DNA of 31,940 nt from Lachnospiraceae bacterium. GTDB lineage: Bacteria > Bacillota > Clostridia > Lachnospirales > Lachnospiraceae. The stretch is from assembly GCA_017420605.1 (NCBI GenBank), contig JAFOIS010000190.1, positions 1 through 31,940 on the forward strand, written 5' to 3'. Below are positions 1 to 8,329 of the stretch, one piece after another; within the stretch, counting starts at the first letter, position 1, and the number at the start of each line of letters is the position of its first letter. Made by a program: the position numbers and the translations under genes. The notes beneath the pieces are model-generated. The model had not been told where the DNA came from. It made no database searches and worked only from the letters and a program-made list of their open reading frames with translations.

Positions 1-1
1 C

Positions 2-244
2 TATGTGAAAAACGGCGGTACGCTCATTTACAGTACCTGTACGGTCGGCCATATCGAAAATATCGACAACGTCCGGTATTTCCTGACGCGTTGCAAGGAA
101 TTCCGCGCCGATCCGCTCGATCCGTTCCTGCCGAAGGAACTTGCGCGGGAAAGCCTTGCGGAAGGGTATCTTTCGCTGCTTCCGGGGATCGATAAAACGG
201 ACGGTTTCTTCCTCGCCCGGTTTAAGAAAGAGGCGGCCGAATGA
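2..244 (+). CDS. rsmB: 16S rRNA (cytosine-C5) methyltransferase RsmB, C-terminal end (partial)
   Basis: This is the last 80 or so residues of an RNA m5C methyltransferase whose 5' part lies before the window. The frame is open from base 2, so the GTG at base 5 is an internal Val and not a start. The fragment opens with GGTLIYSTCT, the motif VI region of the RsmB/NOL1/NOP2/Sun family. The Cys of that motif is the nucleophile that attacks cytosine C6 in this family. The tail (LLPGIDKTDGFFLARF) is the usual family ending, where a late strand carries the DGFF sequence. RsmB methylates C967 of 16S rRNA (E. coli numbering). The stop overlaps the rlmN start (ATGA), and rsmB-rlmN-stp-prkC is a standard Firmicutes order. 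Confidence 0.9.
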   Translation, partial: YVKNGGTLIYSTCTVGHIENIDNVRYFLTRCKEFRADPLDPFLPKELARESLAEGYLSLLPGIDKTDGFFLARFKKEAAE

Positions 245-1305
245 GCAGGCTCCCCGTGAACGCCGTGATCGGCCTTTCCCGCGCGGAGCTTAGCGAAGCG
301 CTTTTACCGCTGCAAATCGAGCGCTACCGTGCCGGACAGATCTTCGACTGGCTGCACAAAAAGCGCGTTTCCTCCTATGAGGAAATGTCGAACCTTCCGG
401 CGCAGCTCCGCAGAACGCTTGCGGAAGATATGCCGTTTTCCTATCCGGAAGCCGTATCCCGGCGGGAATCCGAAAAGGACGGAACGGTCAAATACCTGCT
501 TTCCTATCCGGACGGGGCGCTGGTCGAGAGCGTCCTCATGCATTACCGGCACGGCACGTCGCTGTGCCTCTCTTCGCAGGTGGGGTGCCGTATGGCCTGC
601 CGTTTCTGCGCATCGGGGATCCTTGGAAAAGAGAGGAACCTTCTGGCGGGGGAGATGCTCGAAGAGGTATACGCCGTTTCGGCGCTCGAAGGAGAACGTC
701 TTTCGAACATCGTGATCATGGGAACCGGGGAACCGCTTGACAATTACGACGAGGTCGTTCGCTTTGTTCGCCGCGTGACCGACCCGGAGGGAAACGGTCT
801 CGGCGGCCGGCAGGTCGCGCTGTCGACCTGCGGCATCGTGCCGAATATACTGCGGCTAGCGGAAGAGAAGCTGCCTCTTGCGCTTGCGCTTTCCCTGCAT
901 GCGGTACGGGACAGCCTGCGGCATGAACTGATGCCCGGAACGAGAGCGTGGACCGTGCGGGAAACGGTGGAAGCGATGCGTTCGTATGCCATTCTGACGG
1001 GGCGGCGCGTTACGTTTGAGTACATCCTGATCCGCGGCCTTAACGATACGGAGGAGGACGCGCAGGAGCTTGCGCGCCTCATCCGGGGGATACCGCACCT
1101 CGTCAATCTGATCCCTGTGAACCCGGTCGCGGAGCGCGGATTCTGCCGTCCGGATGCCGCGGAGACGGCCGCATTCAAGAAAATGCTTGAAAAATGCGGA
1201 ATAAATGTTACTATTAGGAGAGAAATGGGCAGTGACGTCGAGGGTGCTTGCGGGCAGCTTCGGCGCCGCCGTATGGAAAAATTAAAGGCAGGACCTTCCA
1301 CATGA
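241..1305 (+). CDS. rlmN: Dual-specificity 23S rRNA/tRNA adenine-C2 methyltransferase RlmN
   Basis: Radical SAM enzyme that methylates C2 of A2503 in 23S rRNA and of A37 in some tRNAs. The protein has 354 residues, normal for the family. The RlmN/Cfr-type cluster motif CRMACRFC gives three iron-sulfur ligands, C116, C120 and C123, with the C-x3-C-x2-C spacing. The C-terminal GSDVEGACGQL block carries the conserved Cys that is itself methylated and takes part in the methyl transfer. The preceding GTGEPLDNYDEV stretch is the SAM-contacting GEPL motif. The ATG overlaps the rsmB stop by 4 nt and the stop overlaps the stp ATG by 4 nt, so translation is coupled. RlmN rather than Cfr is favoured by the housekeeping context. 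Confidence 0.96.
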   Translation: MSRLPVNAVIGLSRAELSEALLPLQIERYRAGQIFDWLHKKRVSSYEEMSNLPAQLRRTLAEDMPFSYPEAVSRRESEKDGTVKYLLSYPDGALVESVLMHYRHGTSLCLSSQVGCRMACRFCASGILGKERNLLAGEMLEEVYAVSALEGERLSNIVIMGTGEPLDNYDEVVRFVRRVTDPEGNGLGGRQVALSTCGIVPNILRLAEEKLPLALALSLHAVRDSLRHELMPGTRAWTVRETVEAMRSYAILTGRRVTFEYILIRGLNDTEEDAQELARLIRGIPHLVNLIPVNPVAERGFCRPDAAETAAFKKMLEKCGINVTIRREMGSDVEGACGQLRRRRMEKLKAGPST

Positions 1306-2030
1306 AATCATTTTGCGCAACAGACGTCGGACGCCGTCGGAAGATCAATCAGGACTGCGTCTTCGCGACAGAGGAGAGCATCGGCCTTCTGCCGAACCTC
1401 TTTATCGTCGCGGATGGAATGGGCGGACATAACGCGGGCGATTTCGCCTCCCAGTATGCCGTGCATGCCGTGACGGAATATATTCGAGAGAGCACCGAGG
1501 CGAATCCGGTGCGCCTTCTGCAGGACGCGATCCGCAGCGCGAACGCGGGCCTCATCGCCGAAGCGGCAAGCCACGAGGAGCTTGCGGGCATGGGGACGAC
1601 CTTCGTCGCGACGACCGTGATCGACGGCTATGCATACACGGCGAATATCGGAGACAGCAGGCTGTATATCATGAAGGAGGGTCTGACACAGGTAACGAGG
1701 GATCATTCCCTGGTCGAGGAAATGGTCCGCATGGGCGAGATCACGGAAGAGGATGCGAGAAATCATCCGGACCGGAACATCATCACCCGCGCGCTCGGAA
1801 CGGCGCCGGAGGCGGAAGTGGACTTCTTCGATTACCGTCTCGAAGCGGGCGCCACGATCCTGATGTGCTCGGACGGCCTGTCCAATATGGTTGAGAAAGA
1901 AGAGATCGAAAATATCCTTCGCGGGGACGCCACACCGGAAGAGAAGACGCGGCTTTTGATCGACGCCGCAAATGAAAACGGCGGCAAAGACAACATCGCG
2001 GTCATTATCGTTGAACCGGATGCGGAGTGA
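1302..2030 (+). CDS. stp: PP2C-type Ser/Thr protein phosphatase (Stp/PrpC)
   Basis: A 242-residue Mn/Mg-dependent phosphatase that reverses phosphorylation by the adjacent kinase. I chose ATG 1302, which overlaps the rlmN stop (ATGA), over the longer reading from 1248. The protein then begins MKSFCATDVG, matching the start of the family. Family motifs occur in order: DVGRRRKINQD near the N-terminus, ADGMGGH with metal ligand D38, IGDSRLYI, CSDGLSNM and the C-terminal GGKDNIAV with the last metal-binding Asp. The whole PP2C fold is present and there is no membrane segment, so the enzyme is cytoplasmic. Ten bases separate it from prkC. The pair is the usual Firmicutes switch for cell wall and growth control. 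Confidence 0.95.
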   Translation: MKSFCATDVGRRRKINQDCVFATEESIGLLPNLFIVADGMGGHNAGDFASQYAVHAVTEYIRESTEANPVRLLQDAIRSANAGLIAEAASHEELAGMGTTFVATTVIDGYAYTANIGDSRLYIMKEGLTQVTRDHSLVEEMVRMGEITEEDARNHPDRNIITRALGTAPEAEVDFFDYRLEAGATILMCSDGLSNMVEKEEIENILRGDATPEEKTRLLIDAANENGGKDNIAVIIVEPDAE

Positions 2031-2040
2031 GGTATAGATA

Positions 2041-4245
2041 ATGTTAAAAACAGGGGCAGTTATCAACGAAAGATATGAGGTCGTCGGCCGCATCGGCTCC
2101 GGCGGCATGGCGGACGTCTATAAAGCAAAAGACCATAAACTGAACCGGAACGTAGCTGTCAAGGTCATGAAGACCGAGTTCAACAACGACGACAGCTTCG
2201 TCCGGAAGTTCCGGCGTGAGGCGCAGGCCGCCGCCGGTCTTGCGAATCCGAACATCGTCAGCGTCTTCGACGTCGGCGAGGACAACGGGCTTTACTACAT
2301 CGTGATGGAACTCGTAGAGGGCATCACGCTGAAGGAATATATCGCCAAGAAGCAGAAGCTTTCGGTGCGCGAGGCCACGAGCATCGCGATCCAGGTCTCC
2401 ATGGGCCTGGCGGCGGCGCACGCGCAGGGCATCGTCCACCGGGATATCAAACCGCAGAACATCATCATTTCCACAGACGGAAAAGTGAAGGTCACGGACT
2501 TCGGCATCGCGCGGGCGGCTTCTTCCAATACGATCAGCGCGAACGTCATGGGCTCCGTTCATTACAGTTCTCCCGAACAGGTCCGCGGCGGCTACAGCGA
2601 CGCCAAGTCGGATATCTATTCGCTGGGTATTTCCCTCTATGAGATGGTCACCGGCCGCGTGCCGTTCGACGGCGAGACGACCGTCGCCATCGCGATCAAG
2701 CATCTGCAGGACGAGATGGATCCGCCGTCGAAGTATACGCCGGATCTGCCGTATTCCCTGGAGCAGATCATTTACAAATGCACACAGAAGAGTCCGGACC
2801 GCCGTTATGATTCCGTCAACGACCTGATCGCGGACCTCAAGCATTCGCTGACCGATCCGAACGGGCATTTCGTCACGCTGACGCCGCTCGCGGATCACGC
2901 TGCGACCGTCCAGATCTCCAATGCGGAACTCGCGGCCATCAAGGCCGGTTCCGTACGTCCCGCATCGGGACGCGATGACCGCGACGGACGCGACGGGCGC
3001 CGGCGCGCATACGTCGATCCCGACGATGACGATATCTATGACGACGAGGAAGACAACGGCGGCATCAGCGCGAAACTCGAGAAGGCCATGACCATCGGCG
3101 GCCTCGTGGTCGGCGCGCTCATCATCTGCATCCTGATCTTCTTCATCGGCCGCGCGGCGGGTCTTTTCAAAACGGGCGGAAACGATCCGTCCAGTTCCGG
3201 CTCGCCCGCCAGTTCCGAGGCTTCGGTGATCCGCGAAGACATGATCACGGTCCCGTATCTGCTCGGTATGACGCGCGAACAGGCGCAGGCGGCTGTTTCC
3301 ACGATGAGCATCGGCATCAAGTATGCCGGAGAGATCGCTTCCGAGGAGTATCCGGCCGGCCAGATCTGCAAGCAGGATCCGGAACCGGAAACGGAAGTCG
3401 CGCGCAACTCGACGGTATATTTCTATGTAAGCTCCGGCAAGCCGCAGATCGCCATTCCGGCAGTCATCGGCGAGAAGTCGGAAGACGCCCGCGAGATGCT
3501 GCGGGAAGCCGGCTTCACGAACGTGCGCGAGAACCGTGAAGAAAGCACGGAGTTCGCCCTCGGCCGCGTCATTTCCGTCAGCCCGACGGTCGGCGCCATG
3601 ACGGACTCCTCCACGGAGATCGTCCTTACCGTAAGTTCCGGCGCGCCGACGACGTCTTCCGGTACGGCTTCTTCGGAATCCTCGCCTTCGGTCGATCCGA
3701 ACGCGACGCCGGTCGTGCTGCGTTCCCTCCGCGGTCTGACGCAGGAGGAAGCAACGACGATCCTGGAACGCTACGGTTTCCGCATCAAGATCGATTACGG
3801 CTACACCACCGATATCGGTTTCGGCGAAGTCATGATGACGAGCTATACGCCGGGTGAAGCGTATATGCCGGGCACGGAGATCACGCTGACCATCAACAGC
3901 AAGGAATACAAGGAGAGCAGCGACGCTGCGGCCTCTGCTTCCAGCGCGGCCAGTTCCGCGTCGTCCGCAAGCTCCCAGGCTTCCGGCAGCTACTGGTCGA
4001 CAGACGTCCTTCTCGGCGAGACGCCGGAGTATCACGGCGGAGCCTACCGGCTCACGCTCGTACAGAACGTCGGCGGCTCCAATCAGGAGACGACCGTTGC
4101 GGAAGGCTCGAAACTGTCCTTCCCGTATGAATTCCGTTACAGCAAGGGCGCTCCGGGGGTTTCGTCCGGCGACGTATACCTCTATGAGGTGGTCGACGGC
4201 AATTACGTCCGGAAGGCAAAATGGCCGGTGACCTTTGAGCCCTGA
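2041..4245 (+). CDS. prkC: PASTA-domain Ser/Thr protein kinase PrkC (PknB family)
   Basis: Membrane Ser/Thr kinase of 734 residues. The cytoplasmic kinase domain (about 12-270) has the glycine loop GSGGMADVY (19-27), lysine K41, the HRD catalytic loop (H133-D135) and DFG (153-155). A charged linker follows, then one membrane segment at about 350-372. Outside are three PASTA repeats (about 402-466, 473-535 and 563-625), which bind muropeptides or lipid II in this family. A Ser/Ala-rich linker (about 630-648) then leads to an extra domain at 651-734 that I do not recognise. The kinase is expected to sense cell wall state and is opposed by Stp just upstream. Its TGA overlaps the rsgA ATG by one base. 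Confidence 0.95.
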   Translation: MLKTGAVINERYEVVGRIGSGGMADVYKAKDHKLNRNVAVKVMKTEFNNDDSFVRKFRREAQAAAGLANPNIVSVFDVGEDNGLYYIVMELVEGITLKEYIAKKQKLSVREATSIAIQVSMGLAAAHAQGIVHRDIKPQNIIISTDGKVKVTDFGIARAASSNTISANVMGSVHYSSPEQVRGGYSDAKSDIYSLGISLYEMVTGRVPFDGETTVAIAIKHLQDEMDPPSKYTPDLPYSLEQIIYKCTQKSPDRRYDSVNDLIADLKHSLTDPNGHFVTLTPLADHAATVQISNAELAAIKAGSVRPASGRDDRDGRDGRRRAYVDPDDDDIYDDEEDNGGISAKLEKAMTIGGLVVGALIICILIFFIGRAAGLFKTGGNDPSSSGSPASSEASVIREDMITVPYLLGMTREQAQAAVSTMSIGIKYAGEIASEEYPAGQICKQDPEPETEVARNSTVYFYVSSGKPQIAIPAVIGEKSEDAREMLREAGFTNVRENREESTEFALGRVISVSPTVGAMTDSSTEIVLTVSSGAPTTSSGTASSESSPSVDPNATPVVLRSLRGLTQEEATTILERYGFRIKIDYGYTTDIGFGEVMMTSYTPGEAYMPGTEITLTINSKEYKESSDAAASASSAASSASSASSQASGSYWSTDVLLGETPEYHGGAYRLTLVQNVGGSNQETTVAEGSKLSFPYEFRYSKGAPGVSSGDVYLYEVVDGNYVRKAKWPVTFEP

Positions 4246-5138
4246 TGACGGGCATGAACGGACGGATCATCCGCGGCGTAGCAGGCTTTTATTATGTGCT
4301 TGCCGACGACGCCGCGGTCTATGAATGCAAGGCACGGGGGAGCTTCCGCAATGAGAAGCTCCGCCCCGTTGTAGGGGACTATGTGACGATCTCTGTCACA
4401 AGCCCTTCCGATATGGAGGGGAGCATCGATTCGGTGGCTCCGCGAAAAAATGAGCTTCTGCGGCCGCTTTGCGCGAATGTCGATCAGGCGCTCATTCTTT
4501 TTGCCGTAAGAAACCCGGAACCCTCCGCGATCCTGCTCGACCGGATGCTTCTTGCCATGGAGATGCAGAACATTCCGGCGGCGATCGCCTTTAATAAATC
4601 GGATCTTGGAAGCGGGCCGGAGCTGGCCGCCCTGGCGGAGATCTACCGCGCGAGCGGCTATCCGGTGCATTTCCTGAGTATCCGCGAAGGGATGGGCCTT
4701 TCGGAACTTATGGAGATCCTGCGCGGAAAAACGACGGTCCTGTGCGGTCCTTCGGGCGTCGGAAAGTCTTCCTTGTCCAACTTCCTGCAGAAGGAAGTCA
4801 CCATGGAGGTCGGGGAGATATCGAAGAAGCTCCGCCGCGGAAAGAACACGACGCGGCATGCGGCGCTGCTGGCGGTCGGGGAAGGGACGTATCTTATGGA
4901 TACGCCCGGTTTTTCGGCCTTCGAGGCCGGTGATCTTGCGCCGGAGGATCTCCGGTTTTATTATCCGGAGTTTGCCTCTTATGAAGGAAAGTGCCGCTAC
5001 GGCGGCTGTCTGCACGACCGGGAGCCGGAATGCGCTGTCCGGGATGCCGTGCAGGAGGGAAAAATACCGGAAATACGCTACGGAAATTACCGGACGCTTC
5101 TTGCGGAGCTCCGGGACAGGGAAAAGAGGAGGTATTAG
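4245..5138 (+). CDS. rsgA: Ribosome small-subunit-dependent GTPase RsgA (YloQ/YjeQ)
   Basis: Circularly permuted GTPase that checks and matures the 30S subunit. The 297 residues follow the expected order: N-terminal OB fold (about 1-75), G4 motif NKSD (117-120), then the P-loop GPSGVGKSS (168-176), then G3 DTPGF. The C-terminal zinc knuckle has ligands C250, C255, H257 and C263. The start at 4245 overlaps the prkC stop (TGATG). The ATG three codons later (4254) is also possible. The stop lies two bases before the rpe ATG. Presence of rsgA, rpe and thiN behind prkC is normal synteny. Confidence 0.95.
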   Translation: MTGMNGRIIRGVAGFYYVLADDAAVYECKARGSFRNEKLRPVVGDYVTISVTSPSDMEGSIDSVAPRKNELLRPLCANVDQALILFAVRNPEPSAILLDRMLLAMEMQNIPAAIAFNKSDLGSGPELAALAEIYRASGYPVHFLSIREGMGLSELMEILRGKTTVLCGPSGVGKSSLSNFLQKEVTMEVGEISKKLRRGKNTTRHAALLAVGEGTYLMDTPGFSAFEAGDLAPEDLRFYYPEFASYEGKCRYGGCLHDREPECAVRDAVQEGKIPEIRYGNYRTLLAELRDREKRRY

Positions 5139-5139
5139 T

Positions 5140-5805
5140 ATGCACATCTTGTCACCGTCGATGCTTTCAGCGGATTACGGCTATCTTGCGGATAATTTCG
5201 CGACGCTCCGCCGAGCGGGCGTCACCTGGATCCATATCGACAACATGGACGGCGCGTTCGTGCCGAACCTTTCGATCGGCATCCCGATCGTTAAGTCTGT
5301 CCGCAAATGCACGGATCTCTTTTTCGACGTGCACCTGATGATCAATGAACCGATCCGCTACGTCAAAGAGTTCGCGGCGGCCGGCTCCGATCTGATCACC
5401 GTTCATTATGAGGCCTGTTCCGATCTCGACGCGACGCTTGCTGCGATCCATGAGTGCGGTGTCAAAGCCGGCCTTTCCATCAAACCGAAGACGCCGGTGG
5501 AAGTCCTTCTTCCGTACCTTGACAAGGTCGACCTTATCCTTATGATGAGCGTTGAGCCAGGCTTCGGCGGACAGTCCTACATTCCGGAATCAACGGCACG
5601 CATCGCCGCGGTGCGGAAAATGATCGATGAGAGCGGCCGGGAGATCGACCTCGAAGTCGACGGCGGCGTCAACGACAAGACCGTGCAGGAAGTGCTCGAT
5701 GCCGGCGCCAACGTCATCGTGGCCGGCAGCGCGGTCTTCAGGGGCGACCTTTATGAGACCGCGAAGCGTTTCAACGATATCGTAACGGCGCGCGATCAGG
5801 CATGA
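5140..5805 (+). CDS. rpe: Ribulose-phosphate 3-epimerase
   Basis: Cytoplasmic TIM-barrel enzyme that interconverts ribulose 5-phosphate and xylulose 5-phosphate in the pentose phosphate pathway. The 221 residues match the family length. The start ATG 5140 has an AGGAGG ribosome site about 7 bases upstream. The metal-binding and catalytic block HIDNMDG (32-38) is present. So are the HLMI block, the flexible phosphate loop MSVEPGFGGQSY and the C-terminal VDGGVN and AGSAVF phosphate-binding segments. The loop has Glu where most family members have Asn (SVNPGFGGQ), a mild variation. It ends in a 4-nt overlap with thiN. Confidence 0.95.
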   Translation: MHILSPSMLSADYGYLADNFATLRRAGVTWIHIDNMDGAFVPNLSIGIPIVKSVRKCTDLFFDVHLMINEPIRYVKEFAAAGSDLITVHYEACSDLDATLAAIHECGVKAGLSIKPKTPVEVLLPYLDKVDLILMMSVEPGFGGQSYIPESTARIAAVRKMIDESGREIDLEVDGGVNDKTVQEVLDAGANVIVAGSAVFRGDLYETAKRFNDIVTARDQA

Positions 5806-6518
5806 AGATCGGCATCGCATCCGGCGGGACGCTTTCCGCCGCGTTCCTTTCGGCGTTCCTAGCAAGGGAAACCGTCGATTACTGGATCGCGGCAGAGGGA
5901 GGCGCCCGCCTTCTTTTGTCCTGCGGGATAAAGCCGGACCTTGTTGTCGGAGATTTCGATTCGGTCGGAAACGCGTTCCGGAAAGAAATTGCGGACCGGG
6001 GGATCCGTGTCCTGGCTTATCCGTCGGAGAAGGACGAGACCGATACGGGGCTGTGCATGGCGGAAGCCGTACGCCTTTGTCCGGATGAGATCGTGCTCCT
6101 CGGCGGAACGGGGACGCGTCTTGACCATACGCTCGGCAATATCGCACTTCTTCTCCGGTACGCAGCAGATCCGCAAAGCGCCGGCATCCGCATAAGACTC
6201 GTTGACGAACACCAGACGGCGTTCGTCCTTTCGGCAAATGAGGCGGGGACCGCAGGACCGGAGGGACGGAACGTCGGCCTCCGTTTCTTCGGCGGCGGCG
6301 TGGGTATCCGGAAAGAAACGTATCCGGACCGGTATCTTTCCGTTCTTTCCCTTTCGGACCGGGCGGAAGGGATCTGCCTTGCCGGCGTGTATTACCCGCT
6401 TGCGGACGCGAACCTTGCTTTGTCGGATACCGTCGGGATCAGCAACCGGATCACCGCGGAGGAAGCGGTCATTACTGTACGAAAAGGTACACTTCTTATC
6501 ATTCTTGCAAAGGACTGA
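5802..6518 (+). CDS. thiN: Thiamine pyrophosphokinase
   Basis: Transfers pyrophosphate from ATP to thiamine to make thiamine diphosphate, the cofactor that the 2-oxoacid oxidoreductase further downstream also needs. The 238 residues include the family blocks VVGDFDSVG (D51 and D53 region), EKDETDTGLCMA and the GGTGTRLDHTLGN loop, which together bind Mg-ATP and thiamine. A C-terminal beta-rich thiamine-binding half is present. The ATG overlaps the rpe stop (ATGA). This is the last gene of the housekeeping operon: a 76-base gap with a 13-bp hairpin separates it from the next promoter. Confidence 0.93.
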   Translation: MKIGIASGGTLSAAFLSAFLARETVDYWIAAEGGARLLLSCGIKPDLVVGDFDSVGNAFRKEIADRGIRVLAYPSEKDETDTGLCMAEAVRLCPDEIVLLGGTGTRLDHTLGNIALLLRYAADPQSAGIRIRLVDEHQTAFVLSANEAGTAGPEGRNVGLRFFGGGVGIRKETYPDRYLSVLSLSDRAEGICLAGVYYPLADANLALSDTVGISNRITAEEAVITVRKGTLLIILAKD

Positions 6519-6527
6519 ATGCAGTAA

Positions 6528-6570
6528 GTTACGGCATTTTACGCGAAACGGTGGAAAAAATGCCAGTAAC
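6528..6570 (+). other. Hairpin after thiN, possible weak end of the housekeeping operon
   Basis: GTTACGGCATTTT (6528-6540) pairs with AAAATGCC (6557-6564) and GTAAC (6566-6570), leaving one bulged A at 6565. That is 13 base pairs around a 16-base loop. No T-run follows directly, so it is not a standard intrinsic terminator. It may protect the 3' end of the message or act with a factor. Confidence 0.4.
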
Positions 6571-6594
6571 CGCCGCGCGGCATTGAACTTTTTC

Positions 6595-6623
6595 TTGACA
6601 AGAGGAAAGGTCCTTGCTATAAA
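6595..6623 (+). promoter_or_regulatory. Sigma-A type promoter for T-box operon 1
   Basis: TTGACA at 6595-6600 and TATAAA at 6618-6623 with a 17-base spacer. This is a near-consensus housekeeping promoter and should start the T-box leader at about 6630. Confidence 0.85.
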
Positions 6624-6629
6624 TGAATC

Positions 6630-6896
6630 TAATCAAATGCGATGACGGAATTATGCGGTTATCGGAGCGTTGCAGAGAGCCGGCGGGCGGTGTGAGCCGG
6701 TACCGAAGATAGCAGGCAGTCTCCTTCCCGAGCAGATCAGGTGAAACTTCGGCGCGTAGTCTGATCCGGACGCCCCCGTAAGAGGCTGTGGGCTTGCAGG
6801 AGCCCGAAAAGAGATCGTTCCCCGTAAGGGGAGTGGTAATCAGGGTGGTCCCGCGGATGTATATTCGTCCCTGAGGTGAAAGCCTCAGGGATTTTT
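6630..6896 (+). promoter_or_regulatory. T-box leader 1 (tRNA-sensing riboswitch; putative Leu specifier)
   Basis: The 3' part holds the T-box sequence AGGGTGGTCCCGCGG at 6842-6856, just before a terminator. Stem I shows the conserved AGAGAG and the distal loop GGGCGGTGTGA closed by GCCGGC/GCCGGT. Its base has GACGGAA (5') opposite TTCCCGAGC (3'). Hand folding gives an upper helix GTTATC (6658-6663) with GATAGC (6708-6713), and TGC (6654-6656) with GCA (6716-6718). The 3' side of the internal loop then contains CTC at 6721-6723, six bases before GAGC, the same offset I recall for the specifier of the B. subtilis glyQS leader. That would be Leu. The usual AGTA motif is not evident and the base after CTC is C rather than a purine, so the specifier call is weak while the T-box call is firm. 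Confidence 0.9.
6868..6896 (+). terminator. T-box 1 attenuator terminator
   Basis: TCCCTGAGG (6868-6876) pairs perfectly with CCTCAGGGA (6883-6891) around a 6-base loop, followed by a T-rich tract. Charged tRNA should favour this hairpin. Uncharged tRNA should stabilise the antiterminator that uses the T-box bulge. Confidence 0.88.
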
Positions 6897-6919
6897 GTTT
6901 TTGTATAAGGAGTATGGCC

Positions 6920-8329
6920 ATGAGAAAGATCAGACTTGCCGACACGACGATGAAACAGAGGTCCTCCGCCTCTCTGACATTCAAGGAAAAGATCGAGCTT
7001 GTGCGGATCCTGGACCGGCTTTCGGTGGACGTGATCGAAACGGATGAGATCCGGAAGATCAAAGCGGACAGTCTCTGCATAAAATCGATCTCGGACGCGG
7101 TCACGGGCGCCGTCGTCGCGGTTCCGGTCCAGCCGGACAAAGCGTCGATCGATACCGCCTGGGAAGCATTGCAGCGCGCCAGGCATCCGCGCCTTCAGAT
7201 CGTGACGCCGGTCAGTCTCGTACAGATGGAATATCTGATGCACAAAAAGCCGGAAGCGGTGCGCGAGAGCGCACTTTCCGCGGTGCGTTACGCGAAAACG
7301 CTCTGCCCCGAGGTGGAGCTTGTGCTCCTCGACGCGACGCGGAGCGAGCGGCCGTTCCTCATCGATCTTATGAAAGCTGCGGCCGAAGAAGGCGCGGACG
7401 TGATCTGTGCCTGTGACCTGGCGGGCCTTTTGCTGCCGCGCGAAGCCGGTGCCTTCGTGGCGGAGATCCTTGCGGAAGTGCCTGCCTTCGCGTCTTCCGT
7501 GACGCTGGCCGTGTCCTTCGCGGATACCCTGTCGCTTGCAAACGCCTGCATGATCGAAGCAGTCCGGGCCGGCGCCGGGGAGATCAAGACGGCCATTCAC
7601 GCGACCGAGACCGCTTCGGCCGGGGATCTTGCAAGGATCCTTTCGCAGCGGGGAGAAGCCCTGGAAGCGGAAAGCGGCGTACGCGTCGTCGAGGCGAAAC
7701 GGAGCGAAGAGCAGGCCTGGAGCCTTTTCCACGCGAAGAAGAGCGCAACGTCCCCGTTTGAAGACGGCGTTGCGGAAGCCGGCAGCGATACCTTCTCCAT
7801 CCGGGATGATTTCGCCGCCATAAAGAAAGAGACCAGGCGCCTGGGGTATGATCTTTCGGAGGACGACGCGCTGTCGGTCTATGAGGCCTTCCGGCGCATC
7901 GCGTCCAAGAAGGAGAACGTTACAAGCCGCGAGATCGACGCGATCGTCGCTTCCGAGGCGATGCAGGTGCCTGCCGCCTACGAGATCGAAGATTTCATCA
8001 TCAATTCCGGTCAGAGTTTCGGCGCGACCGCGCATATCAAACTGAGAAAACACGGCGAATTCCTGGAAGGCGTCGCGATCGGCGACGGACCGGTCGACGC
8101 GTCTATCCTGGCGATCGAGCGGATCATCGGGCGGCATTACGAACTGGATGACTTCCAGGTGCAGTCGGTGACCGAAGGACGCGAGGCGATGGGCGAGACC
8201 ATCATCAAGCTCCGTTCCGAAGGACAGGTCTATTCCGGACGCGGGATCTCCACCGACATCGTCGGCTCGGCGGTCCGCGCCTACGTCAACGCCCTCAACA
8301 AGATCGTCTATGAGGAGGAGAACGCATGA
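6920..8329 (+). CDS. LeuA-family (2-isopropylmalate synthase-like) protein with lost active site
   Basis: A 469-residue protein with the two-part layout of 2-isopropylmalate or citramalate synthases: an HMGL-like TIM barrel (about 1-270) and a C-terminal LeuA allosteric/dimer domain (about 335-465, with GQSFGATAHIKL and the ending VRAYVNALNKI). The chemistry residues are missing. The N-terminal DTTLRDGEQ motif has become DTTMKQRSS (8-16), removing the catalytic Arg and the metal-binding Asp. The metal-binding HCHND motif has become SFADT (199-203), removing both His. Classical condensation is therefore unlikely; a regulatory or scaffolding role, or new chemistry, is possible. I chose ATG 6920 over ATG 6914: AAGGAG at 6907-6912 is 7 bases from 6920 but only 1 from 6914, and MRKI matches family N-termini. 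The gene sits behind T-box 1, and its stop overlaps the next start by 4 nt. Confidence 0.85.
   Translation: MRKIRLADTTMKQRSSASLTFKEKIELVRILDRLSVDVIETDEIRKIKADSLCIKSISDAVTGAVVAVPVQPDKASIDTAWEALQRARHPRLQIVTPVSLVQMEYLMHKKPEAVRESALSAVRYAKTLCPEVELVLLDATRSERPFLIDLMKAAAEEGADVICACDLAGLLLPREAGAFVAEILAEVPAFASSVTLAVSFADTLSLANACMIEAVRAGAGEIKTAIHATETASAGDLARILSQRGEALEAESGVRVVEAKRSEEQAWSLFHAKKSATSPFEDGVAEAGSDTFSIRDDFAAIKKETRRLGYDLSEDDALSVYEAFRRIASKKENVTSREIDAIVASEAMQVPAAYEIEDFIINSGQSFGATAHIKLRKHGEFLEGVAIGDGPVDASILAIERIIGRHYELDDFQVQSVTEGREAMGETIIKLRSEGQVYSGRGISTDIVGSAVRAYVNALNKIVYEEENA

Noticed and set aside
2044..4035. Long open frame on the minus strand (663 codons) opposite prkC
   Set aside because: It mirrors the codon use of the clear kinase gene in GC-rich DNA, its composition is Arg/Asp/His-rich without any domain, and it has no ribosome site.
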